Positions 38,024 through 45,508 of a stretch of 64,000 bases of DNA are shown here, one piece after another. A model generated the notes under the pieces. The model had not been told where the DNA came from and made no database searches. It worked only from the letters and a program-made list of their open reading frames with translations. Source of the stretch: Mycobacterium basiliense. GTDB taxonomy: Bacteria > Actinomycetota > Actinomycetes > Mycobacteriales > Mycobacteriaceae. Numbering within the stretch: position 1 is the first letter of the stretch; each line of letters opens with the position of its first letter. Both the position numbers and the translations under genes were made by a program. Location of the stretch: positions 5,394,001-5,458,000 of the forward strand of contig NZ_LR130759.1 of NCBI RefSeq assembly GCF_900292015.1. The letters run 5' to 3'.

Positions 38024-39334
38024 TCACGGCTCGACCGTGACCCGAAGTTGGCAAGGCTCTGGCACCGGACGCCATCCCAGCGACACCGTCGCCCGGCCAG
38101 GTTGGCGTTTCTCAGCGACCGGACGCACCTGGTAACTGCCGAACAGCGCGCCCAACACGATCCTCATCTCGTGTTGCCCGAACGCCGCGCCCAAACAACG
38201 GCGAACACCGCCACCGAACGGAATCCACGTGTAGGCCCCGGCCCGCTGTTCCAAAAATCTCTCAGGCCGAAACCGCTCCGGGTCGGGATAAACATCCGGT
38301 CGCCGATGCATCAGATAGATCGATGGCACCACGGTGACGCCTGCCGGCAACAGCCTGCCGCCGATCTCCATCGACGCCGTCAACCGCCGCGGAACCAGTG
38401 AGAAGACGGGCAGCAAGCGCAGCGTCTCCTTTACGATCGCATCGAGGAAATCGTGGCTGCCACAGCGCAATTCCTCGACGAGCCGGTCCTGCACCGCGGG
38501 GTGAGCGACGATGCACTCCACCGCCCACGCGAGCGCGGTGGCCGTGGTTTCGTGACCGGCCAGCAGCAGCGTCATCACCTCATCACGGACCTCGACATCG
38601 CTCAACGGCCGGCCATCCCCCTGCGTTGCCCGCAACAGCATCGAGGTGATGTCATTGCGCTCGTCTAGGCTATCCGCACCGCGCCGATCCTGAATCTCGG
38701 CGATCAACAGCCGGTCGACGCGGCTGAACAACCTACGTGTCAGCTCCGCCCTCACACGCTGCGGGCTGAGGACCAGCAACAAAAGCCGGCCCGGGCTGCC
38801 GGCCGCCGTGCTCAACACCCGCACCAGTTCTGCGCGTAGCTGACCAAGGCGCCCGGTGTCCGATGCCCCCAACACCGCACGCAGGATGACCTCCAGCGTC
38901 AACGCCTGCATACGGGAATGCAATGGCACCGGCTCACCCCGCGGCCAGTCCGCGATTTCACTATGGGCGATGTCGGCCATCGCATTGACATGGCACTTCA
39001 ATCGATCGCCACGAAAGGGCGGCACGAGCAGACGACGCTGTTCCCGATGCGCGTCATCGTCGCGAAGGAGCACCGAGTTGGCACCGACCACCGGCAGCAG
39101 AATGCGATTTGCCGCCCCCGCCCGCAACAACTTCGGGGGCGCCGTGAAAACCTCTCTCACGGAGTCCGGATGCGACATCATCACCCAGGTGCCCTCACCC
39201 GCCAACCGCATCGTGAAAGTGTCGCCGTACCGAGCCGCCGCCCGCTCCATGAATGCCCACGGGTTGGCGATCCACGCGGCGGTCTGAACGCCAACCGGGA
39301 GTCGAGGACCAGCCGGCAACGCACCGATTACCAA
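38024..39334 (-). CDS. Cytochrome P450 (CYP138/CYP137-like)
   Basis: About 436 residues. The I-helix oxygen-activation motif is LLLAGHETTATALAWAVE, the K-helix ExxR is KETLRLLPVF, PERFRPERF is present, and the haem-binding loop FGGGVRRCLGAAFG carries the cysteine. All motifs are intact. The start is set at TTG 39334 because GGAGGT lies 6 bp before it; a TTG at 39364 would put that RBS inside the gene. Mycobacterial CYP138-like enzymes are the closest I recall. In this context it may oxidise or cross-link a ribosomal peptide. The precursor and lanM genes are divergent from it. Confidence 0.92.
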   Translation of the reverse strand: MVIGALPAGPRLPVGVQTAAWIANPWAFMERAAARYGDTFTMRLAGEGTWVMMSHPDSVREVFTAPPKLLRAGAANRILLPVVGANSVLLRDDDAHREQRRLLVPPFRGDRLKCHVNAMADIAHSEIADWPRGEPVPLHSRMQALTLEVILRAVLGASDTGRLGQLRAELVRVLSTAAGSPGRLLLLVLSPQRVRAELTRRLFSRVDRLLIAEIQDRRGADSLDERNDITSMLLRATQGDGRPLSDVEVRDEVMTLLLAGHETTATALAWAVECIVAHPAVQDRLVEELRCGSHDFLDAIVKETLRLLPVFSLVPRRLTASMEIGGRLLPAGVTVVPSIYLMHRRPDVYPDPERFRPERFLEQRAGAYTWIPFGGGVRRCLGAAFGQHEMRIVLGALFGSYQVRPVAEKRQPGRATVSLGWRPVPEPCQLRVTVEP

Positions 39335-39530
39335 GCGAATACCTCCAATTCGGAACAGCGGCAAACAACGTTCCTGCCACGCTCGCCGGATATCGGAGCC
39401 CCAGCAACCCGGCTAGCCCCCAATTCCGACCCAGTGGCCCACCCCGACTGGGCGCTAGCGGTACCCGCACAATGCCGGGTAGCAGGGGGGACAATGCGCC
39501 TCCCGCCCGACTACCGTGGCGATCGCCAAG

Positions 39531-39568
39531 GGTTGGCATGGCCGCTCAGTTGTACGGCCATGCCAACC
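39531..39568 (+). promoter_or_regulatory. Perfect 14-bp inverted repeat upstream of precursor peptide
   Basis: GGTTGGCATGGCCG (39531-39544) and CGGCCATGCCAACC (39555-39568) are exact inverted repeats separated by a 10-base loop CTCAGTTGTA. It ends 37 bp before the precursor ATG. It could be an operator for a dimeric regulator or a 5' untranslated hairpin affecting translation or stability. Confidence 0.6.
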
Positions 39569-39605
39569 CATCCACTACCCAGGAAATCAATGAAAGAAGA
39601 CGAAC

Positions 39606-39731
39606 ATGAATTCTGCTACCAGCGACCGCATCGACAGCATCCTCCTCCCCGCCTATTCCGATGAAGCCTTGGAAGGCGCCGGCGGCATGGGCGTGGCAGC
39701 GATAACGATCTTGAATCCAACGGCTAAGTAA
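39606..39731 (+). CDS. Candidate lanthipeptide-type precursor, 41 aa, no cysteine
   Basis: Starts ATG 39606 (GAAAGAAGACGA upstream) and ends TAA 39729-39731. The leader-like part contains DSILLPAYSDEALEGAGG, whose SDEALEGAGG resembles the conserved end of class II lanthipeptide leaders with a double-glycine cleavage site. The predicted core is MGVAAITILNPTAK: two Thr, one Lys, no Cys and no Ser. It lies 123 bp upstream of lanM on the same strand. Thr dehydration to dehydrobutyrine is possible, but classical thioether rings are not. The assignment rests on position and leader resemblance. Confidence 0.6.
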   Translation: MNSATSDRIDSILLPAYSDEALEGAGGMGVAAITILNPTAK

Positions 39732-39760
39732 CACAACACTTCCGATTCGGAAGACGATTT

Positions 39761-39790
39761 GGCGGTCGCTGATCTTTACTAGCGGCCGCC
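39761..39790 (+). terminator. Stem-loop between precursor and lanM (attenuator-like)
   Basis: GGCGGTCGCT (39761-39770) pairs with AGCGGCCGCC (39781-39790), with one G-U pair and loop GATCTTTACT. A smaller palindrome CTTCCGATTCGGAAG precedes it at 39739-39753. Precursor-lan operons often have a partial terminator here so that more peptide than enzyme is made. This role is inferred. Confidence 0.45.
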
Positions 39791-39854
39791 GAAATCGACT
39801 GCGACGAGCAACGTTCTCCGTTGCGGTCCTCGCGGGCCGAGTCGGAAGAATGAA

Positions 39855-42800
39855 ATGGAAGAGTTTTACCAGCGGCTCATATACCGGGCCGCAACCATCG
39901 ACGAGTTACTGTCTGACGCATTCGAACCCTTGCCCGGCCAAAAGGCTGACAGCGAGTTGGCCGCGCGTCGCCTCGCCTCCTGGTGCCAGGCGTCGGCCAG
40001 CGGCGACTGGTCGCTGTTCACGCACCGGCTAGCAGCCGATGGGCTAGCGCTCGAGGGTGTGTTGGCAAAATTCGCCACCGCCCGCCGCGACGCGGCCCGG
40101 CCGGCACCGCCATGGTTCGGCGACGCCGTATGGATCGGCGAAGCGTTGCACAGTTCCACCACCATTGCTTCGGACATTGCTTCGGACATTGCTTCGGAAC
40201 CCCTTGCTTCGGAACCCCTTGCTTCCGAGGTGGATTCCTGCGCGTTCGAAGACCTGCTGGAACCGGTGATCCGCGGCGCGGAGTCACGCCTTTGGCGCCA
40301 TGTCGGCAGTCGTGTGGCGGCCGACGTCGGCGAGCAGGCCCGCGCATGCCTGCGTCGCTCACTGGTGGCTGAGCTGTCGAACCTGACGGCTCCGGCGATC
40401 TACGAGCAATTCACCAAGGCCCGCGACGATAGCCGCTCGACCGTCCGCTACCCAGAGTTCGTTGCGGATATGCGGGCGTATGGATTTCGTCGCTTGTTCG
40501 ACGACAAGCCTGTCCTACTACGGCTAATGGCCTCGCTCACCCGGCAGTGGATCGATACCTCGGGTGAGCTGATCGCGCGGCTGGGCGCGGACCTGCCCGC
40601 GATTCGTCACGGCTTGCTTGGAGCCGACACCTGCTGCGAAGTGACGAGCATCGACGGTGGCCTCTCCGATCCACACAACTTTGGGCGTACCGTCCACATC
40701 ATCGGCTTTGCCGACGGTTCACGTGTCGTGTACAAGCCGAAAGATCTCGAGGTCGACGTCGCATGGCATGCGTTGATTGAGCGACTGAACCGCGACGCCC
40801 CGATCGAGCTCCGCGCGGCACGGGTGTTAGCACGCACCGGCTATGGCTGGACAGAATTCGTCGATCATACGAGCTGCCCAGACCCGCAAGGCTTTCAGGC
40901 CTACTTCCAGCGCGCGGGGGCATGGCTCGCGCTCTTCCACTGCTTTGCCGGTAGTGACATGCACCAGGAAAACATCATCGCCGCCGGCGACCATCCGATG
41001 CCGATCGACCTGGAGATGGTTCTCCAGTTCGCCGAGCCACCTGGCGCGGACGCCGACTCGGGCGCGGGGCGCGCCTATCACACCGCGATGGAAAAGCTTC
41101 GCGACTCGGTCCTGTCGGTCGGCCTGCTTCCGACCTATGGCAAGCATTCTCACAGCGCGTTCTCGATCGGCGGAATGATTTCGCATTCCACTCCACGCAT
41201 CGGACTGACCTGGATCGACGTCAATTCCGACACCATGCGGCCAGCGAAAATCGCTGAAATCGAGGCGATCTCCAATCTGCCGCAAGCGCGCGGCCAGCAC
41301 GCCCGATTCGGAGACCACATCGACGACTTCCGGTCCGGTTTCACCGAGTACGCGACCTTCCTACAACGGCAGCGCCCAAACGACCTTTTCGAAGGCTTCG
41401 CCGGATTGACGGTTCGCAAGGTCGCCCGGCCGACGAGGTTTTATCACATGTTGGTGCAGCGCCTCAAAGATCACCGCACGATGGAAGACGGTGTCACGTG
41501 GTCCGCTCAGGCGGACTTCATCGCCAGGCTGGCGGACTGGCAGCAGGACAACGACCCGTTGTGGCCGCTGCAGCGTCTCGAGCGCGCGGCGGTGGTGCAG
41601 TTGAACGTGCCGCATTTTGTGATGACCAGCGACGGCCACGAGATCCGCGACGCGACCGGAGCCTCGATCCCGGTAAAGGGGATGTCTGGCCTCGACCGGG
41701 CGCGCGCCCGGCTGGGCGACCTCGACGAGATGGAAGTCGCATGGCAGGCAGAGATCATTCGGCTGAGCACGAGCACCGGGATCTCGCCGCATGGCTCGGC
41801 GACCACGCCCGTTCGACGCGTTGACGTGTCGAACGCGGCTAGCCGCGAGATTTTCATGGCCGAAGCCGACCGCGCCGCTCGATCGCTCTTCGAGCACGCT
41901 TACCTCGAAAGTTCGGCGGCGGCCTGGATCGGTCTCGACTGGCTCGGTGACTCCGAGGTGTCCCATCTGGTTCCACTCGGCGACGACCTCTACAACGGCA
42001 GTTGCGGCATCGCGCTGTTCCTCGCCGCACACACCGCCGTTACCACCGCCGATTCCTCGACGAGCCTTGCCTATGCGGCGATGTCCCGGCTCCGGGAAAC
42101 CCTACGGGGCCGCAATGCCCCCAAAATGGCTCGCTTGCTCGGGCTGGGAGCGGGGTTCGGCGTGGGATCGATCGTCTACGGCCTCGCGGTGATTGCGGCG
42201 CTGCTGGAAGACGACGATGTGCTGTCGGACGCGCAGCGGGCGGCGCAGCTGATCACTCCGGACGTCATTTCGGCGGATCGGCAGCTTGACGTTCTGGGTG
42301 GCAGCGCCGGCGCCATCCTGGGACTGCTTCGGCTGTACCGTCAAACGGGTTGTGGCGATGCACTCGAGCGCGCGATCAAGTGCGGGCAACACCTGCTGGC
42401 CCAACAGCGCGTTGGCACCGTGGGCCGGCGCAGCTGGCCGGCACCCGGTTCTGGCAGCGCCCTTGGCGGGATGTCGCATGGCGCCGCCGGCTTCGCCTAT
42501 GCGTTGGCCGCACTGGCCGCGGCCACCGGGAGCGCGGAGTTCGCCAGCGCGTCCCAGGAATGCATCGCTTTTGAAAACGCGACATTCGAAGCCGAACATA
42601 GCAGTTGGCGCGACACCGAGGGCGCCGGCGCGCGCGGCGAGTGGTGCCACGGACTTCCCGGCATCGGCCTAGCCCGCGCGGCGATGATCAAACATACAGC
42701 GGCGGGTGGCCGCCTCGTCCGAGCCGATATCCGCCGCGCACTAGCGGGAGTAGAGCACCGTGGGCTGGACCCGACCGACACGCTGTGCTGCGGGACCCTC

Positions 42801-43037
42801 GGCACCATCGAATTCATCTGGGAAGCCGGTGACTTGCTGGACCGCGACGATCTCCGCGAAAACGCGGTCCGGCGGCTGCTGACCGTCGCCCAGGCCGCCC
42901 GGTCGCGGGGTGATTATCGGTGGGACAACGGAACCCGACGCTTTAATCTTGGTCTCTTCCGCGGAATCGCGGGCGTCGCCTATACGATGTTGCGGCGGGT
43001 CGACCCCGCGCTTCCCAACGCCCTAATCTGGGAGTAA
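39855..43037 (+). CDS. lanM: Class II lanthipeptide synthetase LanM
   Basis: A 1060-aa bifunctional enzyme, normal LanM size. Residues ~1-200 are helical. The DUF4135 dehydratase with a kinase-like fold spans ~200-650 (SRVVYKPKDLEVDVAWHALI, FHCFAGSDMHQENIIAAGDHPMPIDLE). The LanC-like cyclase is ~690-1060, with EWCHGLPGIGLARA (Cys931) and TLCCGTLGTIEF (Cys978-Cys979). The two motifs give a Cys-Cys-Cys zinc site (CCG type, as in ProcM) instead of CHG. It should phosphorylate and eliminate Ser/Thr, then cyclise. ATG 39855 follows GTCGGAAG. It is preceded by the 41-aa candidate precursor. Confidence 0.95.
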   Translation: MEEFYQRLIYRAATIDELLSDAFEPLPGQKADSELAARRLASWCQASASGDWSLFTHRLAADGLALEGVLAKFATARRDAARPAPPWFGDAVWIGEALHSSTTIASDIASDIASEPLASEPLASEVDSCAFEDLLEPVIRGAESRLWRHVGSRVAADVGEQARACLRRSLVAELSNLTAPAIYEQFTKARDDSRSTVRYPEFVADMRAYGFRRLFDDKPVLLRLMASLTRQWIDTSGELIARLGADLPAIRHGLLGADTCCEVTSIDGGLSDPHNFGRTVHIIGFADGSRVVYKPKDLEVDVAWHALIERLNRDAPIELRAARVLARTGYGWTEFVDHTSCPDPQGFQAYFQRAGAWLALFHCFAGSDMHQENIIAAGDHPMPIDLEMVLQFAEPPGADADSGAGRAYHTAMEKLRDSVLSVGLLPTYGKHSHSAFSIGGMISHSTPRIGLTWIDVNSDTMRPAKIAEIEAISNLPQARGQHARFGDHIDDFRSGFTEYATFLQRQRPNDLFEGFAGLTVRKVARPTRFYHMLVQRLKDHRTMEDGVTWSAQADFIARLADWQQDNDPLWPLQRLERAAVVQLNVPHFVMTSDGHEIRDATGASIPVKGMSGLDRARARLGDLDEMEVAWQAEIIRLSTSTGISPHGSATTPVRRVDVSNAASREIFMAEADRAARSLFEHAYLESSAAAWIGLDWLGDSEVSHLVPLGDDLYNGSCGIALFLAAHTAVTTADSSTSLAYAAMSRLRETLRGRNAPKMARLLGLGAGFGVGSIVYGLAVIAALLEDDDVLSDAQRAAQLITPDVISADRQLDVLGGSAGAILGLLRLYRQTGCGDALERAIKCGQHLLAQQRVGTVGRRSWPAPGSGSALGGMSHGAAGFAYALAALAAATGSAEFASASQECIAFENATFEAEHSSWRDTEGAGARGEWCHGLPGIGLARAAMIKHTAAGGRLVRADIRRALAGVEHRGLDPTDTLCCGTLGTIEFIWEAGDLLDRDDLRENAVRRLLTVAQAARSRGDYRWDNGTRRFNLGLFRGIAGVAYTMLRRVDPALPNALIWE
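40164..40229 (+). repeat. In-frame short tandem repeats inside lanM
   Basis: ATTGCTTCGGAC occurs at 40164 and 40176, followed by a variant third unit and two units of TTGCTTCGGAACCCC (15 bp). They encode IASDIASDIASEPLASEPLASE in segments of 4-5 residues, in the poorly conserved N-terminal region of LanM. Because the units are multiples of three, copy number could change without frameshift. Confidence 0.8.
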
Positions 43038-43141
43038 AACGCTTGGGAAACCGCGCTTCTCGATCCTCGGACGTGGGCACCGCCGCGACTGGCGCCGTGA
43101 CCAACCCTCACCAGCCGCGGGCCGCGCTTGGTCTGCGGGTG

Positions 43142-44608
43142 CTACGCGGGACAGGTGGTGGGGAATTCCACCGGCTGACCGAGTTTTTTCATACCCTTCT
43201 TGTACTGCGTGCTGCCTGGCAAGTCGGGAGTCGCGGCCGACCATATCGTCGAAGTGCAGGTGTCGGTGTCGCACCCGCCGCCGAAAGTCCGCGACTCACC
43301 AGTCTTCACCGTGATGCATTGGCACCTTGCCCGGGCGGGGTTGGTGGGATCGATCTCGCACTCCACGTCCAGGCAATTGGCCCATGGCACTCCGGAGGGA
43401 CAGCTCAGTACGCCGAACTCGGTGTTGACATTCACCGTCGAAAATGCCGACCGCACAGAGGTGCCCGACTGAGCACGCTCGGGGCAAGTCTTGAATCCGA
43501 TCGAGTAGCCATTCACAACGACGCAGTCACAAACCGAGATAGTGGGATCGGTTGCCGATGGCACACACGGCGCAGTGGTGCACAGCGCAAAGGTTTGATC
43601 GCACAACCAGGCGCCGTCAACCTCCAATGCCTTGGTATCCAGAGACGCGGTGCCGTTGTGACCGGTATCGCAGGCAGCCAGGGCCGGTAGTACACCGGCG
43701 GACGCCAAGCCGACCGAGGCGTGCCGCAGCAGTCCCCGCCGCGTGAACCTGGACTCCGCGGCGACCTGCACGGCTCGCTGCACGAGGTCCTTGATGGCGG
43801 GCGCTCCGCTGGCCGAGGACAACCGTCGGCCGTTGTCGATAAGCACCGCGCTGGGCGTGGCGGTGATGCCGTAGGAGGCGAATGACAGTCTTTGCTCATC
43901 GATAAGTTCGAACGGCACAACGTGATTAGTGGGGGCGGTGCTGACCAAAGCCACTGTGACGCGCTCACCCAGATCACGTTGCCATTGGTCCACCTCAGGT
44001 AGCAGTGCCGCACATGCGCCGCAACCGGGCTGACTGAAGATGAACACAACCGGTCGGTGATCCGCCGAGAGTCTGTCCAGCGTCCATACTTGTCCGGTCC
44101 GGTCCGGCAGCGCCGGGCCGTTCACGCTGGTGCCCGCGCGCGTCGTCCACCGGCGGTATGCAACGGGTCCGATCCACAACGCGAACATCACGAGCGCCAA
44201 CATCGCTAACGACCAACTGAAACGGCCGTCAAGCGCGACGAATGCAGCGATCGTCGCCAGGCATCCGTTCCTGGCCAGGGTGGGCCATCCCAGCGTCCCC
44301 GCCGATAACCGCCCGAAGCAGTGGCAGTCCAGACTTCGGCCCCGGGCGAGGTTCACCAGGATCGCCGCGCTGAATCCCGTCAGCGCAAGGAGCGCGAGCA
44401 CCGCACCCCGATAAGCCCAGCCCCCCACCAGCAGAAGCACGACACCGAGCTCCATGGCGACCAGCACCGACCCGACAACTGCGGCCGCCGCTTTCGGTAC
44501 CCCAAATGCCACCACCGCGCGACGAACGCCCGCCCAATCCGACAACTTCGCCAGTGCCGCGATTGCGAACACCCCGGCCAGCAGAATCCTCGCTGCCAAC
44601 ATCGTCAT
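43142..44608 (-). CDS. MauE-like membrane domain fused to thioredoxin (MauD-like) and a Cys-rich domain with internal Tat/lipobox signal
   Basis: A 488-aa protein starting ATG 44608 with GGAGGT upstream. Residues ~1-135 are a MauE/DoxX-type four-helix membrane domain with a CHCFGRL motif. Residues ~150-275 are thioredoxin-like with CGAC (FSQPGCGACAALLPEVDQW) and the cis-Pro region TATPSAVLI. Then FTRRGLLRHASVGLASAG...ALAAC is a twin-arginine signal with a lipobox-like Cys. About 170 residues with roughly 14 Cys follow (CDQTFALC, CDCVVVNG, CQCITV, CDTDTCTS). It is convergent with lanM. Known MauE/MauD help form disulfides in the Cys-rich MauA; this gene joins all three types of part. Confidence 0.8.
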   Translation of the reverse strand: MTMLAARILLAGVFAIAALAKLSDWAGVRRAVVAFGVPKAAAAVVGSVLVAMELGVVLLLVGGWAYRGAVLALLALTGFSAAILVNLARGRSLDCHCFGRLSAGTLGWPTLARNGCLATIAAFVALDGRFSWSLAMLALVMFALWIGPVAYRRWTTRAGTSVNGPALPDRTGQVWTLDRLSADHRPVVFIFSQPGCGACAALLPEVDQWQRDLGERVTVALVSTAPTNHVVPFELIDEQRLSFASYGITATPSAVLIDNGRRLSSASGAPAIKDLVQRAVQVAAESRFTRRGLLRHASVGLASAGVLPALAACDTGHNGTASLDTKALEVDGAWLCDQTFALCTTAPCVPSATDPTISVCDCVVVNGYSIGFKTCPERAQSGTSVRSAFSTVNVNTEFGVLSCPSGVPWANCLDVECEIDPTNPARARCQCITVKTGESRTFGGGCDTDTCTSTIWSAATPDLPGSTQYKKGMKKLGQPVEFPTTCPA

Positions 44609-44738
44609 CTGGCGCCCACCTCCAGTTCTGCCGAGGACAACACAGATGCGCTGTCCGCCACGCTCGGCCCGACGTAGGCCGGGCGAGTACCCACCGATAG
44701 TCCTTTTCCAGTCACAAGGTAGATCGTGTGGGTGAAAT

Positions 44739-44785
44739 TCGAATTCCTGGCAGCAGGGATCGCGACTGTCCCCCGATCGGGGGAC
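44739..44785 (-). promoter_or_regulatory. Shared cluster element, copy B (perfect 18-bp palindrome)
   Basis: It contains TCGAAT, CCTGGCAGC and, 13 bp later, the perfect palindrome GTCCCCCGATCGGGGGAC (44768-44785). It matches 37865-37911 with identical spacing. It lies in the 390-bp divergent gap (44609-44998) between the MauE-fusion gene and the FolE-like gene. On the minus strand, GGAATTCGA followed by CTACCTT about 19 bp on could be promoter boxes for the MauE fusion. I see no other feature in the gap. Confidence 0.6.
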
Positions 44786-44998
44786 TACGTGATCGCTTCT
44801 CGGGCATCCCACACGGCGACGAACGTCGCGACCAGGGCCCCTGCAGACGTTTGCACTTGCCTTCGGCCGGTGAACGTATCCATACGCTGCGGGCGCCGAT
44901 CCGATGCGCCCGACCGAGGGCCCGGTCCAAAGCAGCCATTGAGAATCCGCCAAGAATCCTTTGAGAATTCGCCAAGGTATCGCCCCGAGGCTGGCGCC

Positions 44999-45508
44999 GT
45001 GCATCACATTCGAGCGCTCCATGGCACCGGATATCCCCGTGCCGACGCATCCCAGCCGCCCTCGTCCATCACTACCGGCGCCGCTACGCGAGCCCTCGGC
45101 GATGCCGAACTGGTGGTGGTTCGGCCGGTACCGTTCCGGTCGCTGTGCGCCGATCACTTACTTCCGTTCCAAGGTGTCGTGCATATCGGGCACATCGACA
45201 GCGAAAACCATTTGAGCACACCTGAATTAACTCGCATCGTGGCGGCGTGTACGCGCAGCATTCAAACGCAGCAGCCGATGACGATCAGGATTGGCCTGTG
45301 GCTGCACCATCAGCTGGTCCCACGAGGGGTAGGAGTGCTGGTCAAGGCGAACTACGCCTGTGCGGCGGCGGCGCGCGGCGACGCGCACCTAGGCCGGCCG
45401 GCGACCACAATGGCGTTCTGCGGCTCGATGCGGCACAGCGCAGACGAGCGACAGGAATTCGTGGCACTCGCCCGCCGGGAGCGGCACAAAGGGGCGGCCG
45501 GCCAATGA
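44999..45508 (+). CDS. Divergent GTP cyclohydrolase I (FolE)-like protein
   Basis: About 169 residues, starting at GTG 44999 with CGAGG upstream; the frame is open further upstream but that part is not FolE-like. The catalytic core is recognisable: RSLCADHLLPFQGVVHIGHI, LSTPELTRIVAACTR, and VKANYACAAAARG. Zinc ligands Cys, His and Cys are kept, but the CEHH motif is CADH and the His two residues before the last zinc Cys is Tyr. The N-terminal helices of normal FolE (~200 aa) are missing. It overlaps the next gene by 4 bp (ATGA), forming a two-gene unit. Confidence 0.78.
   Translation: MHHIRALHGTGYPRADASQPPSSITTGAATRALGDAELVVVRPVPFRSLCADHLLPFQGVVHIGHIDSENHLSTPELTRIVAACTRSIQTQQPMTIRIGLWLHHQLVPRGVGVLVKANYACAAAARGDAHLGRPATTMAFCGSMRHSADERQEFVALARRERHKGAAGQ

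Noticed and set aside
39590-39664. Alternative small peptide MKEDEHEFCYQRPHRQ in another frame over the precursor, containing one Cys
   Set aside because: It lacks an RBS of its own, a leader-like sequence or a GG site, and it overlaps the better 41-aa frame.
43043-43690. Open frame on + strand directly after lanM starting TTG 43043
   Set aside because: It is almost wholly antisense to the well-supported MauE-thioredoxin fusion gene and has no recognisable domain.
44726-44998. Upstream extension of the FolE-like frame (about 91 codons)
   Set aside because: It contains the palindromic element and no FolE-like residues; the GTG at 44999 with CGAGG upstream explains the gene.
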